A stretch of DNA of 64,000 bases from Muribaculaceae bacterium (lineage in GTDB: Bacteria; Bacteroidota; Bacteroidia; Bacteroidales; Muribaculaceae), in NCBI GenBank assembly GCA_017557425.1, contig JAFYYU010000012.1, positions 62,001-126,000 of the forward strand. Reading direction: 5' to 3'. Positions 26,535 through 35,386 of the stretch are shown piece after piece (the first letter of the stretch is position 1; every line of letters starts with the position of its first letter). Under the pieces are notes generated by a model, which was not told where the DNA came from, did not search any database, and saw only the letters and a program-made list of their open reading frames with translations. A program made the position numbers and the translations under genes.

Positions 26535-28028
26535 ATGAATAGAACGTTCAAATATGAGCTGTTAGACGCTATTCCATCGTTAGCATGGTTGATGAAGATT
26601 ACAAAAAATGAAGAAGTCTTGGTCAAACATGGTAAAATGGTAGAAAGAAGAGATCGTTTTTTTGTGTCAGGCGTTTGGGATGGAAACTTTGAAGAAGGGA
26701 ATTTTGTATCAGCTAAATTTTCTTGTTGTTCTGGAGGAATTATTAATAATGATGGGGATGTTATTATAACAACACCTTCACATCTTCAAGAAGCAGTTTT
26801 TTCACTGTCACAAACTAATTATTTAATTATAAGTAATTCTTTGCCATTTTTATTGTCTGAGGTTAAAATGGGATTAGATGAAAACTATTACCAATACGAA
26901 GCAGATTTTTGTTCTGTTGTTTTTGGTGAAAAGGATGCTGCTAAATTTATTCCATTAATTGAAGGTTATCGGGTTCGAATGCACAGGAATTGCAACATTA
27001 GCATAGCCGATTATCATAGAATTGAAGAAGTATCTAAGGGGGTTGATGATAGATTTAACAACTATAATGACTACTACAATTTCTTGCATGGAGTGTTAAA
27101 AAGAATAAAAGATAATGCGACTGATGGAAAAAGGAAATTTTGCTATGGAATGATTTCGACTATTTCTCAAGGTTATGATGCAACTGCTGTCTCTGCTCTG
27201 GCTGCAGATATAGGTTGCAAAGAAGTAATTACACTGAGAACTCCAGCAAATGACAATGGGAAAAGTATCGCGCTAAAATTAGGTTATACAAAAGTTCATG
27301 AAATTGAGCGAGATGCTTTTGAAAAGAATGAGATTCTCCTTGAAGCAGAGGCCGCCGCTAGTGGTCAGGTTGGTGGCATGATATTTGAGGCGTATGAGAA
27401 TTTTTGTTCTGGGAAATTAATTTTCATGGGTACTCGTGGAGACTCTATTTGGGAAAAAAAACGGATTGGTGTGAACGAAGAACTGGCTTTCCCGTATAAT
27501 GGCTATGCCCAAGCAAGCCTTTCCCCTACTGAGCATCTTTTTAGGATTAACTCAATTATTATTCATGTACCCTTAATAGGAGCTGATAAATGGCCAGATA
27601 TAGCTAAAATCTCTAATTCCGATGAAATGAAACCATGGAGTGTAGGAGGAGTGTATGATCGTCCGATAGCTCGAAGAATAGTTGAAGAAAAAGGGGTCCT
27701 AAGAAAGGAATTTGGTACAATCAAATTAGGAGCTGGTATCAGTTTTCATTTCAATACGTTGACTAGTTTGAAACGAAAAATGTCTCCAACTAGTTATGAA
27801 TCATTGATTGCATATAAAGCCCAGAATAAATCAAATTCAATAAATTCATTATTATTTAAAGTGAACTTCGTCCTCTCTGAATTCCCTGTTTTTTTCAATT
27901 ATTTGATGTCCAAAAATAGGATTCGCTTTTTTATTGATGAGCGTATGTGCGGGCAGAAGAGTAGCCCTGTTGGAAATCTAATGATTCTATGGGGCGTTAA
28001 TGAAATGACAAAAAGGTATAAGTTATGA
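26535..28028 (+). CDS. Asparagine synthase-like protein
   Basis: A protein of about 497 residues resembling asparagine synthetase B family members, started at the ATG at 26,535. The C-terminal ATP-pyrophosphatase domain shows a loop reading SQGYDA at residues 211-216, where typical enzymes have SGGxDSS; the Gly and Asp remain but the rest is altered. The N-terminal 200 residues do not begin with the usual catalytic Cys, so a glutaminase activity is unlikely. Known relatives in polysaccharide loci amidate uronic acids or similar groups. It is by far the most A+T rich gene around here. Its stop overlaps the next gene (ATGA). Confidence 0.8.
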   Translation: MNRTFKYELLDAIPSLAWLMKITKNEEVLVKHGKMVERRDRFFVSGVWDGNFEEGNFVSAKFSCCSGGIINNDGDVIITTPSHLQEAVFSLSQTNYLIISNSLPFLLSEVKMGLDENYYQYEADFCSVVFGEKDAAKFIPLIEGYRVRMHRNCNISIADYHRIEEVSKGVDDRFNNYNDYYNFLHGVLKRIKDNATDGKRKFCYGMISTISQGYDATAVSALAADIGCKEVITLRTPANDNGKSIALKLGYTKVHEIERDAFEKNEILLEAEAAASGQVGGMIFEAYENFCSGKLIFMGTRGDSIWEKKRIGVNEELAFPYNGYAQASLSPTEHLFRINSIIIHVPLIGADKWPDIAKISNSDEMKPWSVGGVYDRPIARRIVEEKGVLRKEFGTIKLGAGISFHFNTLTSLKRKMSPTSYESLIAYKAQNKSNSINSLLFKVNFVLSEFPVFFNYLMSKNRIRFFIDERMCGQKSSPVGNLMILWGVNEMTKRYKL

Positions 28029-29728
28029 ATATATTGTTTACTTGTGCGGGCAGGCGCACTTATTTGTTAAAGTATTTTAAGGAGCAATTAGGGGATGGCG
28101 GCAAGATTATTGGTGCTGATATGCAGTTGACAGCCCCAGCTTTATCTGCAGCTGATGAACGTGTGCTTGTACCTGCAGTATACGATGAGCATTATGTGGA
28201 TGCATTGCTCGAAATCTGTGAGTTGCATAAAGTAGATGTCCTGATATCACTTAATGACCTTGAATTGCCAATTCTTGCAGATAAAAAGTCGTTGTTCAGT
28301 GAAATTGGCACAACTGTTCTTGTATCTTCCCCTGACGTTATTGACATTTGTTTTGACAAACTGAAGACCAGTCAGTATATCGAGTCATTGGGTTTAAGAA
28401 CACCTAAGACTTTTTCGGACCTAGATGCTGCGATGAATGCACTGCATACAGGAGAGTTACAATTTCCATTGGTGATAAAACCTCGTTGGGGATCTGCTTC
28501 TATCGGTATTGAATATGTCGATAGTATTGAGGACTTGCAAGTAATATATGAACTGATCAAACGGAAAATTCGTCGAGGTATTCTAGGTGAAGTTTCCCAA
28601 CATGATGAGAATTTTATTCTCATACAGCAGAAGATTACAGGTAAGGAATATGGTCTTGACATTATCAATGATCTGAGTGGCAACAATGTCTCTGTTTCTG
28701 TCAAACAAAAACTTGCAATGCGTGCTGGAGAAACTGATAAAGCTACGACGGTTGACAGTGAAGAATTAAGACGCATTGGTCAAGTTATTGGAAGTAATTT
28801 GGGCCATATCGGTAATTTGGATTGTGATATTCTGGAAATGGATGGCAAGTTCTATATATTGGAACTGAACCCACGTTTCGGAGGCGGATTCCCGTTCTCA
28901 TACCAAGCCGGTGTGAACCTTCCTAAAGCAATTATCAAATGGATTAAAGGTGAGCCGTTTGATAATAACGAATTGTGCCCTGTATATGGATTAACCTATG
29001 CCAAATGTGATTATTTGGTTGATATGACACGTAAGGTCGTACATCAAACACAACAACAGAGCATAGCAGTGAATGGGGTTAAGAAGATTGCTGTATATGG
29101 TGCTGGCGGACTTGGCCGTGAGGTGGCTGGTGGCATTCAGCGTATCAATAACGGTGGCCGTCAGCAATGGGAGATTATTGGCTTCTTCGATGATAATATC
29201 CCGGTTGGGACGCAGGTATCGCACTTTGGGCATGTGCTTGGCGGTATTGAAGAACTCAACGCTTTCGGTGAACCTCTTGCATTGGCGATTGCAGTCGGTT
29301 CTCCCAAGACACGCAAGCAGATTCATGACCGCATTACTAACTCCAATATCAGCTTCCCCAACTTGATAGCTCCGTCGTTCAGGGTTCTTGATAGGCAAAC
29401 TTTTGAGATTGGTGAGGGAAATATCATCCAGGACAACTGCAGTGTGACGTGCGATGTGAAGATCGGCAATTTCAATGTCTTGAATGGCTCTAATGCACTG
29501 GGACATGACGTATGCGTGGGTGACTTCAATGTGCTGATGCCTGGCGTGCGCTTGTCTGGAGAGGTAACCGTTGGCAACTGTAATCTGCTGGGGGTGGACA
29601 GTATTGTGCTGCAGCGCGTCAAGATGGGCGACTGCGTCACTCTGGGCGCAGGCAGTGTAATGATGACCAAGCCCAAAGATGGCTTTACCTATATCGGCAT
29701 TCCCGCTAAGAAGTTTGACTACGAATAA
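28025..29728 (+). CDS. ATP-grasp protein fused to a NeuD/PglD-like acyltransferase
   Basis: A 567-residue two-domain protein. Residues 1 to about 340 form an ATP-grasp ligase: TCAGRRTYLLKYFKE at the N-terminus, FPLVIKPRWGSASIGI for ATP binding, and LELNPRFGGGFPFSYQAG for Mg-ATP. Residues about 349-567 form a NeuD/PglD sugar acyltransferase: IAVYGAGGLGREVA, then a left-handed beta-helix with repeated hexapeptides and the end GIPAKKFDYE. The acyltransferase half closely matches the separate 213-residue protein at 36,562. The fusion suggests that a ligase-made substrate is passed directly to a sugar N- or O-acyltransferase. Confidence 0.92.
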   Translation: MNILFTCAGRRTYLLKYFKEQLGDGGKIIGADMQLTAPALSAADERVLVPAVYDEHYVDALLEICELHKVDVLISLNDLELPILADKKSLFSEIGTTVLVSSPDVIDICFDKLKTSQYIESLGLRTPKTFSDLDAAMNALHTGELQFPLVIKPRWGSASIGIEYVDSIEDLQVIYELIKRKIRRGILGEVSQHDENFILIQQKITGKEYGLDIINDLSGNNVSVSVKQKLAMRAGETDKATTVDSEELRRIGQVIGSNLGHIGNLDCDILEMDGKFYILELNPRFGGGFPFSYQAGVNLPKAIIKWIKGEPFDNNELCPVYGLTYAKCDYLVDMTRKVVHQTQQQSIAVNGVKKIAVYGAGGLGREVAGGIQRINNGGRQQWEIIGFFDDNIPVGTQVSHFGHVLGGIEELNAFGEPLALAIAVGSPKTRKQIHDRITNSNISFPNLIAPSFRVLDRQTFEIGEGNIIQDNCSVTCDVKIGNFNVLNGSNALGHDVCVGDFNVLMPGVRLSGEVTVGNCNLLGVDSIVLQRVKMGDCVTLGAGSVMMTKPKDGFTYIGIPAKKFDYE

Positions 29729-29743
29729 GAAAAGCATACTACA

Positions 29744-30487
29744 ATGGATTATAATCCTTTTTCTCTCAAAGGCAAGGCCATCCTGGTCACTGGCGCTTCA
29801 TCGGGTATCGGGCAGACGACAGCTGTCTCATGTGCACAAATGGGCGCCGAAGTGGTTATCACCGGACGTGATGCCGAGCGATTACAGGCGACATCTGATC
29901 TCATCGGAACGCCAGTTACGCAAATCTCCGCCGACTTGACCAACAATGATGATGTCGAACGTCTGGTAGCGTCTCTCCCGCCTCTTGATGGGGCAGTGTT
30001 GTGCGCAGGTAACTCGACGACATTGCCGTTGCAGTTTGGCACACGTGAGAAGTTTGACGACATGTTCAATGTCAATTTCTTTGCTCCGGTCGAATTGTTG
30101 CGGTTAATGTATAAAAAGAAGATTCTCCAGAAAGGCGCATCGGTCGTGTTGATCGCTTCGATAGGAGGCACACACAGTTTCATGCCAGGTAACGGCGTGT
30201 ATGGGGCCTCTAAAGCGGCTCTTAACTCACTGATGAAATACGCCGCCCGTGAGTATGCCTCACGCAAGATACGTGTCAACAGCATCTGTCCTGGTATGGT
30301 GGATACCCCATTGATTCATCGGGGTACCATTACCGAGGAACAGTTAGCCGAAGATGCCAAGCGTTATCCTTTGGGCCGATATGGAAAGCCCGAAGATATC
30401 GCCAACGGTGCGGTTTATCTGTTGAGCGACGCATCGTCCTGGCTTACAGGGCATGATTTGGTTATTGATGGCGGCTTTTCAATATAG
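29744..30487 (+). CDS. SDR-family oxidoreductase (FabG-like)
   Basis: A 247-residue short-chain dehydrogenase/reductase. The cofactor site TGASSGIG lies at residues 16-23 and the catalytic Tyr-x3-Lys at 153-157 (YGASK), with the Ser about 13 residues earlier. The overall pattern resembles 3-oxoacyl-ACP reductase FabG, including SICPGMVDTPL and the late ending LTGHDLVIDGGFS. It lies 15 bases after the ATP-grasp fusion and just before two ACP genes, so it may reduce a ketoacyl-ACP in the adjacent acyl module. Acting on a nucleotide-linked sugar is an alternative. Confidence 0.88.
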   Translation: MDYNPFSLKGKAILVTGASSGIGQTTAVSCAQMGAEVVITGRDAERLQATSDLIGTPVTQISADLTNNDDVERLVASLPPLDGAVLCAGNSTTLPLQFGTREKFDDMFNVNFFAPVELLRLMYKKKILQKGASVVLIASIGGTHSFMPGNGVYGASKAALNSLMKYAAREYASRKIRVNSICPGMVDTPLIHRGTITEEQLAEDAKRYPLGRYGKPEDIANGAVYLLSDASSWLTGHDLVIDGGFSI

Positions 30488-30502
30488 TTTTTTCTTGATT
30501 TT

Positions 30503-30533
30503 TTTGTGAATTTCAAAAATGTGTGTACTTTTG
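30503..30533 (+). promoter_or_regulatory. Bacteroidetes-type promoter before ACP genes
   Basis: A TTTG at 30,503-30,506 and a perfect TAnnTTTG (TACTTTTG) at 30,526-30,533 are 19 bases apart, the normal layout of a sigma-ABfr promoter. Transcription would begin near 30,540 and run into the ACP gene at 30,583. It suggests that the acyl module is its own transcription unit, separate from the upstream reductase. Confidence 0.65.
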
Positions 30534-30565
30534 CCAATTGATTTGATGGAATTGGTTGTTTAGAA

Positions 30566-30577
30566 CGTAATTACACC
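30566..30577. promoter_or_regulatory. 12-base element shared with the second ACP operon
   Basis: The sequence CGTAATTACACC here is the exact reverse complement of GGTGTAATTACG at 37,340-37,351. Both contain the palindrome GTAATTAC, and both lie in the leader between a TAnnTTTG box and the start of an atypical ACP gene. It may be an operator or RNA-level control site; no regulator is known to bind it. Confidence 0.35.
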
Positions 30578-30582
30578 ACGAT

Positions 30583-30816
30583 ATGAATTTAGAGGACTTT
30601 ATTGAAAACTTTGCTGCACAGTTCGACGACACTGATGCGGAAATGTTTACCGCCGAAACTAATTTCAAGCAGTTAGATGAGTGGTCATCACTGGCTGCAT
30701 TGTCAATTATTGCGATGGTTGACGATGAATATGATGTAATTATCAAGGGTAATGATATCATCAGTTCTGATACCATAAAAGACTTGTTTGATGTTGTCGT
30801 CAAATTGCGTGGATAA
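30583..30816 (+). CDS. Acyl carrier protein with Ser-Ser-Leu variant site
   Basis: A 77-residue acidic four-helix protein of acyl carrier size. The presumed phosphopantetheine attachment site reads EWSSLAAL around residues 33-40, so Ser36 is preceded by Ser and not by the Asp of the usual DSL motif. Otherwise the pattern (FKQLDEWSS, MVDDEYDV, DLFDVVVKL) fits ACPs. It is a paralogue of the ACP at 37,367, which has the same variant. It sits just after a clear promoter and 26 bases before a second, ordinary-looking ACP. It presumably carries the acyl chain handled by the KASIII-like enzymes. Confidence 0.85.
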   Translation: MNLEDFIENFAAQFDDTDAEMFTAETNFKQLDEWSSLAALSIIAMVDDEYDVIIKGNDIISSDTIKDLFDVVVKLRG

Positions 30817-30842
30817 ATCGCTGCCTTTCATTAGGCGCATCA

Positions 30843-31073
30843 ATGGAATTACAAGTAAAAGAAATTATAGCCCGCGTGTTGAACGTGGCTTTGGATCAGA
30901 TTACTGATGACTTGTCATCGGGTGATATACCCGAGTGGGACTCTGTCGGTAATTTGGCAATTATAAGTACATTAGAGCAGGAACTAGACTTGGAGTTTCC
31001 GCTCGAAGATCTCTTTGATTTGACCTCCGTCCGCTCGATAGTCGAGGAGGTTGAGCAGCTGACTAATGTTTGA
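30843..31073 (+). CDS. Acyl carrier protein (canonical DS site)
   Basis: A 76-residue ACP with the normal attachment motif: PEWDSVGNL with Ser34 preceded by Asp33. The amphipathic helices VKEIIARVLNV and VRSIVEEVEQL frame it. Its last codons overlap the ATG of the AMP-forming ligase by eight bases, so this carrier is most likely the partner loaded by that ligase. Together with the atypical ACP just before it, two carriers with different sites are made from one transcript. Confidence 0.9.
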   Translation: MELQVKEIIARVLNVALDQITDDLSSGDIPEWDSVGNLAIISTLEQELDLEFPLEDLFDLTSVRSIVEEVEQLTNV

Positions 31074-32535
31074 AGCCCCTCACAGCATCCTGCTGTGTGA
31101 AATTTCAAGGCATGCTATTGAAACCCCCGACAAGATTGCTCTTGTTGAGGGCGATACTCGTGTGACTTATGCCCAGCTGATGGCCAACATCGAGATGACG
31201 GCACATGCTATGCACTCATTGGGCTTGAAGTCTGGTGACCGCATTGTGCTGGCGGCACAGAAGGAACTGGGCTTTGTCTATCATTATTTTGCAGCCCATT
31301 TGCTGGGCGTGGTCAATGTGGTGGTGGATGTGGCATCACCACGTGAACGCCTGGACTATATTATCAGTGTTGTCAAGCCGTCGGCGTTATTCAGTTCAGG
31401 ACTCGAGGTAGTCCAAGGAGTGGCGTGTTATTCCTTCAATCGGCCGGAACCTGAAGAGGGCCAACTGCTTGATACGGAATTGCCAACAATCGCTGCTGAC
31501 GATGTGGCCGATGTAATGTTCACCACAGGAACCACAGGAGTCCCAAAGGGCGTGTGCCTCACCCATGCCAATATTGCAGGCTCGGCCGGAAATACTAACG
31601 GCTTTATCGGAACCTGTTCCGGTGACATCGAGGCCTTGGCGCTCCCACTGAGCCATTCGTTTGGGCTTGGACGTTTGCGCTGTGTGCTCATGAAAGGAGC
31701 CACACTGGTGCTTGTCGGCAATTTCGCCAACCTGAAGTCGTTTTTCTCAGTTCTTGACACTTGGCATGTAACTGGTTTTGGCATGGTGCCAGCTGTATGG
31801 CAATACATCAAGCGCCTGAGTGGAAGGCGCATAGCCCGCTTTGCCGACCAGTTGCGGTATATTGAGATAGGCAGTGCCGCCTTACCTGTCGAGGACAAAC
31901 TGCTCCTTATGGAGCTGTTCCCGAATACACGCCTGTGCATGCACTACGGTCTTACCGAAGCCTCACGTGCCATGTTTACGGAATTCCACTCACATTCCGA
32001 CAATCTGGATACCGTCGGCCGTCCCGCTTCGCCATTTGTCGAGGCAACGGTTCGTGACGATGATGGCAATCCAGTCGCCAATGGTGTGGACGGCGAGATT
32101 TGCGTGCGTGGCAATATGGTCACCTGGTCCTATTTCAAGCCCGAAGATAACGCTGACAGTTTTTACGGCGATTGGTTCCGCACGGGGGACTGGGGACATC
32201 GCGATGACAATGGCGATTTTTACCTGACAGGAAGGAAAAAAGAACTAATCAACGTGGGGGGCGAGAAAGTGAGTCCCGCAACAATTGAGGACGCGATACG
32301 CTCCCTAGGTGTCACCGATTGTGCATGCATCGCTGTGCCTGACCCCAATGGGGTCTTGGGCGAGGTACCCAAGGCATTTTTGCAAAAGGGTGATAACCAA
32401 ATGGATATTGACGACATCAAGAACCAACTGGGCCGTATGCTGCCACCGCATGAAATTCCTGTTGAGTGGGAATGGGTTGACAGCATTCCGCGCACAGCTT
32501 CGGGAAAAATACAACGATTAAAACTCAAACAATAA
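31066..32535 (+). CDS. AMP-forming acyl-ACP/CoA ligase
   Basis: A 489-residue ANL-family enzyme that activates a carboxylic acid with ATP and passes it to a thiol, here probably an ACP. The phosphate-binding loop is TTGTTGVPKG at residues 153-162; YGLTEAS, WFRTGDWG, TGRKKELINVGGEK and the C-terminal catalytic lysine in ASGKIQRLKLKQ are all present. It overlaps the upstream ACP gene. The pairing suggests loading of a free acid onto the carrier. The acid could be a short hydroxy, branched or aromatic acid; the pocket cannot be read from sequence. Confidence 0.93.
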   Translation: MFEAPHSILLCEISRHAIETPDKIALVEGDTRVTYAQLMANIEMTAHAMHSLGLKSGDRIVLAAQKELGFVYHYFAAHLLGVVNVVVDVASPRERLDYIISVVKPSALFSSGLEVVQGVACYSFNRPEPEEGQLLDTELPTIAADDVADVMFTTGTTGVPKGVCLTHANIAGSAGNTNGFIGTCSGDIEALALPLSHSFGLGRLRCVLMKGATLVLVGNFANLKSFFSVLDTWHVTGFGMVPAVWQYIKRLSGRRIARFADQLRYIEIGSAALPVEDKLLLMELFPNTRLCMHYGLTEASRAMFTEFHSHSDNLDTVGRPASPFVEATVRDDDGNPVANGVDGEICVRGNMVTWSYFKPEDNADSFYGDWFRTGDWGHRDDNGDFYLTGRKKELINVGGEKVSPATIEDAIRSLGVTDCACIAVPDPNGVLGEVPKAFLQKGDNQMDIDDIKNQLGRMLPPHEIPVEWEWVDSIPRTASGKIQRLKLKQ

Positions 32536-32538
32536 GAT

Positions 32539-33603
32539 ATGTCACAACTTACCATCAACAACGTGCGTATTGCAGGCATGAGTGCCTGTGTGCCCGCTAC
32601 CGTTGAGGACAATCGCACTCTTCCCATCTACAAGGACGAGAACGATGCCCTCAAGGTCATTGCTTCGACAGGCATTGAGCGCCACCACAAGGTGGATTCC
32701 GGTACGACGGCATCTGATCTCACTGTCAAAGCTGTAGAGCGACTGCTGGAAGAAATGGGATGGAAACCAGAGGACGTGGACTGTTTTGCCTACGTTTGCA
32801 CTTCCCGGGATTATATCGCTCCACAGACAGCCTGTGTCCTTCAGGACCGGTTAAAGTTGCGCAGCGATTGCTGTGTGTTTGACTTGCCCTTCGGCTGTTC
32901 GGGATGGGTCTATGGTATGAGTATCGTCGCTTCCATGATGTCACATGGAACTCTTAAACGGGCCATTCTGGTGGCTGCCGAGACCAATACCCAGAACCGC
33001 AACCCCCGCGACACAACGGTGCGCCCGCTGTTTGGAGATGCGGCTACGGCCACGGCATTGGAGTACGATTCCGAGCGTTCACATCCCATGAATTTCATGT
33101 ATGGTGTTGACGGCAAGGGTTTTGATGCCGTTTGGGCTCCTTATGGTGGAATGCGTAATCCGGTCACTATCGAGTCGTTGGAAGAGAAAGAGGTTTCGCC
33201 TGGCGTTTTCCGTCGTGGCGTCGATATGATTGTCAACGGCATGGATGTCTTTGGGTTCGCCATCAAGCAGCCGCCGCGCTCGCTCAAGGAGTTAATAGCG
33301 ACCTTTAACATTGATATTGAGACCGTTGACTTGTTGCTCCTGCATCAAGCCAACAGGTTCATCGATGAAAAGATACGCAAAGCCATCAAGATTCCGCCCG
33401 AGAAGACCCCATATTGCCTCGAGGAGTATGGCAATGTCACGAGCGCATCGATTCCCCTGACCATGGTGACCCGCTGTCACGATAAACTTTCAGGCGGCAA
33501 TGAACAGCATTGCCTGGCCTGCGGATTTGGCGTCGGACTGGCATGGGCAAGTATGGAATTTTATGCCGGTGGCTTGAAAATGTGTGACGTGATTACTTAT
33601 TAA
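32539..33603 (+). CDS. KASIII-like 3-oxoacyl-ACP synthase
   Basis: A 354-residue FabH-like protein. The catalytic triad is intact: Cys120 in FGCSGW, His269 in LLLHQANRF and Asn299 in YGNVTS. It should either condense an acyl thioester with a malonyl-ACP or, as some relatives do, transfer an acyl group to an oxygen or nitrogen. It starts three bases after the ligase. A second enzyme of the same kind lies at 37,713 with a different pattern around the active site, which suggests two distinct substrates or steps. Confidence 0.92.
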   Translation: MSQLTINNVRIAGMSACVPATVEDNRTLPIYKDENDALKVIASTGIERHHKVDSGTTASDLTVKAVERLLEEMGWKPEDVDCFAYVCTSRDYIAPQTACVLQDRLKLRSDCCVFDLPFGCSGWVYGMSIVASMMSHGTLKRAILVAAETNTQNRNPRDTTVRPLFGDAATATALEYDSERSHPMNFMYGVDGKGFDAVWAPYGGMRNPVTIESLEEKEVSPGVFRRGVDMIVNGMDVFGFAIKQPPRSLKELIATFNIDIETVDLLLLHQANRFIDEKIRKAIKIPPEKTPYCLEEYGNVTSASIPLTMVTRCHDKLSGGNEQHCLACGFGVGLAWASMEFYAGGLKMCDVITY

Positions 33604-33614
33604 GCGATAGTATT

Positions 33615-34715
33615 ATGGCCAAATACATCAATTCCAACCAAGAGTACTACTGGGGTGACTGGTATTTCAAGAACCACGTCATGCCTGCCGACTTTAACTA
33701 TAAAACGCATAAGAAGGAGCTCTCTCCATACTTCGAACAGCGCGGTTTCAAGGTCTCGATGATGTTCGATGACTATTTCTCCAGTTTGAGCGGTATCCAC
33801 AGCGACCGTTATCTGTCGATGGATGTTTACTACTTCTATGTGATCCCCGCGCTTAACCGCCATGACTTCAAGGACGCTTATCTGGATAAGAACATCTACA
33901 GCGAGCTTTTCCCCCAGGTGAAACAGCCCGTCGCAGTCATCAAGAACATCCACGGCCATTATTATAGAAACGGTGAGGAAATCACCCTCAACCAAGCTGT
34001 CGAGGCCGTTTGCGCCGCTGAACACGAGCTCATTATCAAACCCACTGTTGAGACTTGCAATGGCGAGGGAGTAGAACAGATTGATAATCGTGACCCCCAA
34101 AAGTTAAGCGCTTTGTTCAGTCAATATGCCCTCAACTTCATTGTGCAGGAGAAAGTAAAGCAGCATCCTGACTTGCAGCGTGTTAACCCCACGTCACTTA
34201 ACTCGATGCGCCTCTATACTTATCGTCGCCAAGACGGAAGCTACGAGTACCTGTATCCATTTGCCCACATGCGCTTTGGTGGCAAGGGCGCCATTAAGGA
34301 CAATGTTTCTCAAGGTGGCGGCACTTGCCTGATTCTTGATGACGGCAAGGTTGACGACAGGGTTTATCGTTTCAAGAACATGGAAGTGTCTTCGCTCAAG
34401 CGTGAGACGGGGGTGGAGAATCTCGTTGTCCCCAATTACGGCAAGGTGATTGAAACATTGCTGTCATTGCACAGGCGATTGCCATATTTCGACTTTGTGG
34501 GGTGGGATGTCACGGTTTTGCCCGACGGTGATCCCTTGCTCATCGAGTTTAATCTCGTGCCTAGTGTGGAAGGCCCTCAGATGATGGCAGGACCCATGTT
34601 CGGGCCTTATCTTGACGAGATTATTGACCGTGCTCGACAGGTGGATTGTGCAAGAATGCAGACGTTCAAAAAGACATTTCCCAAGGAAATGAACTTTTAT
34701 TTGCACATGCAATGA
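33615..34715 (+). CDS. Sugar-transfer associated ATP-grasp protein
   Basis: A 366-residue protein of the ATP-grasp family often found next to glycosyltransferases (ATPgrasp_ST). Recognisable parts are FKVSMMFDDYF near the N-terminus, ELIIKPTVETCNGEGV for ATP binding, HPDLQRVNPTSLNSMRLYTY, the NVSQGGGTCLIL loop and DVTVLPDGDPLLIEFN with metal-binding residues. It should couple a carboxylate to an amine or hydroxyl using ATP. It lies 11 bases after the KASIII-like gene, so the product may be joined to an acyl or sugar intermediate made by that module. The substrates are unknown. Confidence 0.88.
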   Translation: MAKYINSNQEYYWGDWYFKNHVMPADFNYKTHKKELSPYFEQRGFKVSMMFDDYFSSLSGIHSDRYLSMDVYYFYVIPALNRHDFKDAYLDKNIYSELFPQVKQPVAVIKNIHGHYYRNGEEITLNQAVEAVCAAEHELIIKPTVETCNGEGVEQIDNRDPQKLSALFSQYALNFIVQEKVKQHPDLQRVNPTSLNSMRLYTYRRQDGSYEYLYPFAHMRFGGKGAIKDNVSQGGGTCLILDDGKVDDRVYRFKNMEVSSLKRETGVENLVVPNYGKVIETLLSLHRRLPYFDFVGWDVTVLPDGDPLLIEFNLVPSVEGPQMMAGPMFGPYLDEIIDRARQVDCARMQTFKKTFPKEMNFYLHMQ

Positions 34716-34780
34716 CGTTTAAGACAATTTTTGTTGTTTTTTCACGTTATATTTAAAAATAGTTACCAACGAATTAACAA

Positions 34781-35365
34781 GTGGTCATACGGCAAGTCGT
34801 GAATACGGTATTTAACTCGTGCAGCTATGTCCTTTCCGGAGGCGGTGTCTCGTGGATTGTGGACTGTGGTGACGTGGACTTGCTGTTGCCTCTTATCGAA
34901 GGTCAGTTGCGAGGGGTGATGATTACCCATTCCCATTTTGATCACATCTACGGATTGAACAATCTGTTGGCTTTGTTCCCCGGAATTCGTGTTCTGACCA
35001 ACGAGGCTGGCCGCGAGGGACTGCTCTGTGACAAATTGAATTTCTCAAGGTATCACGAGACCCCCTTTGTCCTGGATGCACCTGAGAATATCGAAATCAT
35101 TGCCGATGGTGATAATGTGAACCTCTTTGAGGATGTCAGTGCCCAAGCCGTCTATACACCGGGACATAGTCCTTGCAGTGTGACATGGCAGGTGGGAAAC
35201 GCACTTTTTACAGGCGATAGCTACATACCTGGCGTGAAAACGGTAACTAATTTTCCGAACTCCGACAAGAGGGTGGCCCAACTCAGCCGTGAATACATCC
35301 TGCAACTGGCACAGCAAGGGCAGGTCTATCCAGGTCACCCCGCCCAGTCAGAGGTTGAATTATAG
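34781..35365 (+). CDS. MBL-fold metallo-hydrolase
   Basis: A 194-residue metallo-beta-lactamase-fold hydrolase, started at the GTG at 34,781. The metal-binding THSHFDH lies at residues 49-55, followed by TPGHSP, LFTGDSYI and the late PGHPAQ. It resembles glyoxalase II-like thioesterases, so an activity releasing an acyl group from an ACP, CoA or glutathione is conceivable; this is inferred from the neighbourhood. A 65-base A+T-rich gap separates it from the ATP-grasp gene; no consensus promoter is visible there. Confidence 0.88.
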   Translation: MVIRQVVNTVFNSCSYVLSGGGVSWIVDCGDVDLLLPLIEGQLRGVMITHSHFDHIYGLNNLLALFPGIRVLTNEAGREGLLCDKLNFSRYHETPFVLDAPENIEIIADGDNVNLFEDVSAQAVYTPGHSPCSVTWQVGNALFTGDSYIPGVKTVTNFPNSDKRVAQLSREYILQLAQQGQVYPGHPAQSEVEL

Positions 35366-35386
35366 TGAAAAGAAGAAAAAGAGACT

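Noticed and set aside
28991-29737. Minus-strand frame of 248 codons
   Set aside because: Opposite the acyltransferase half of the fusion gene; no motifs.
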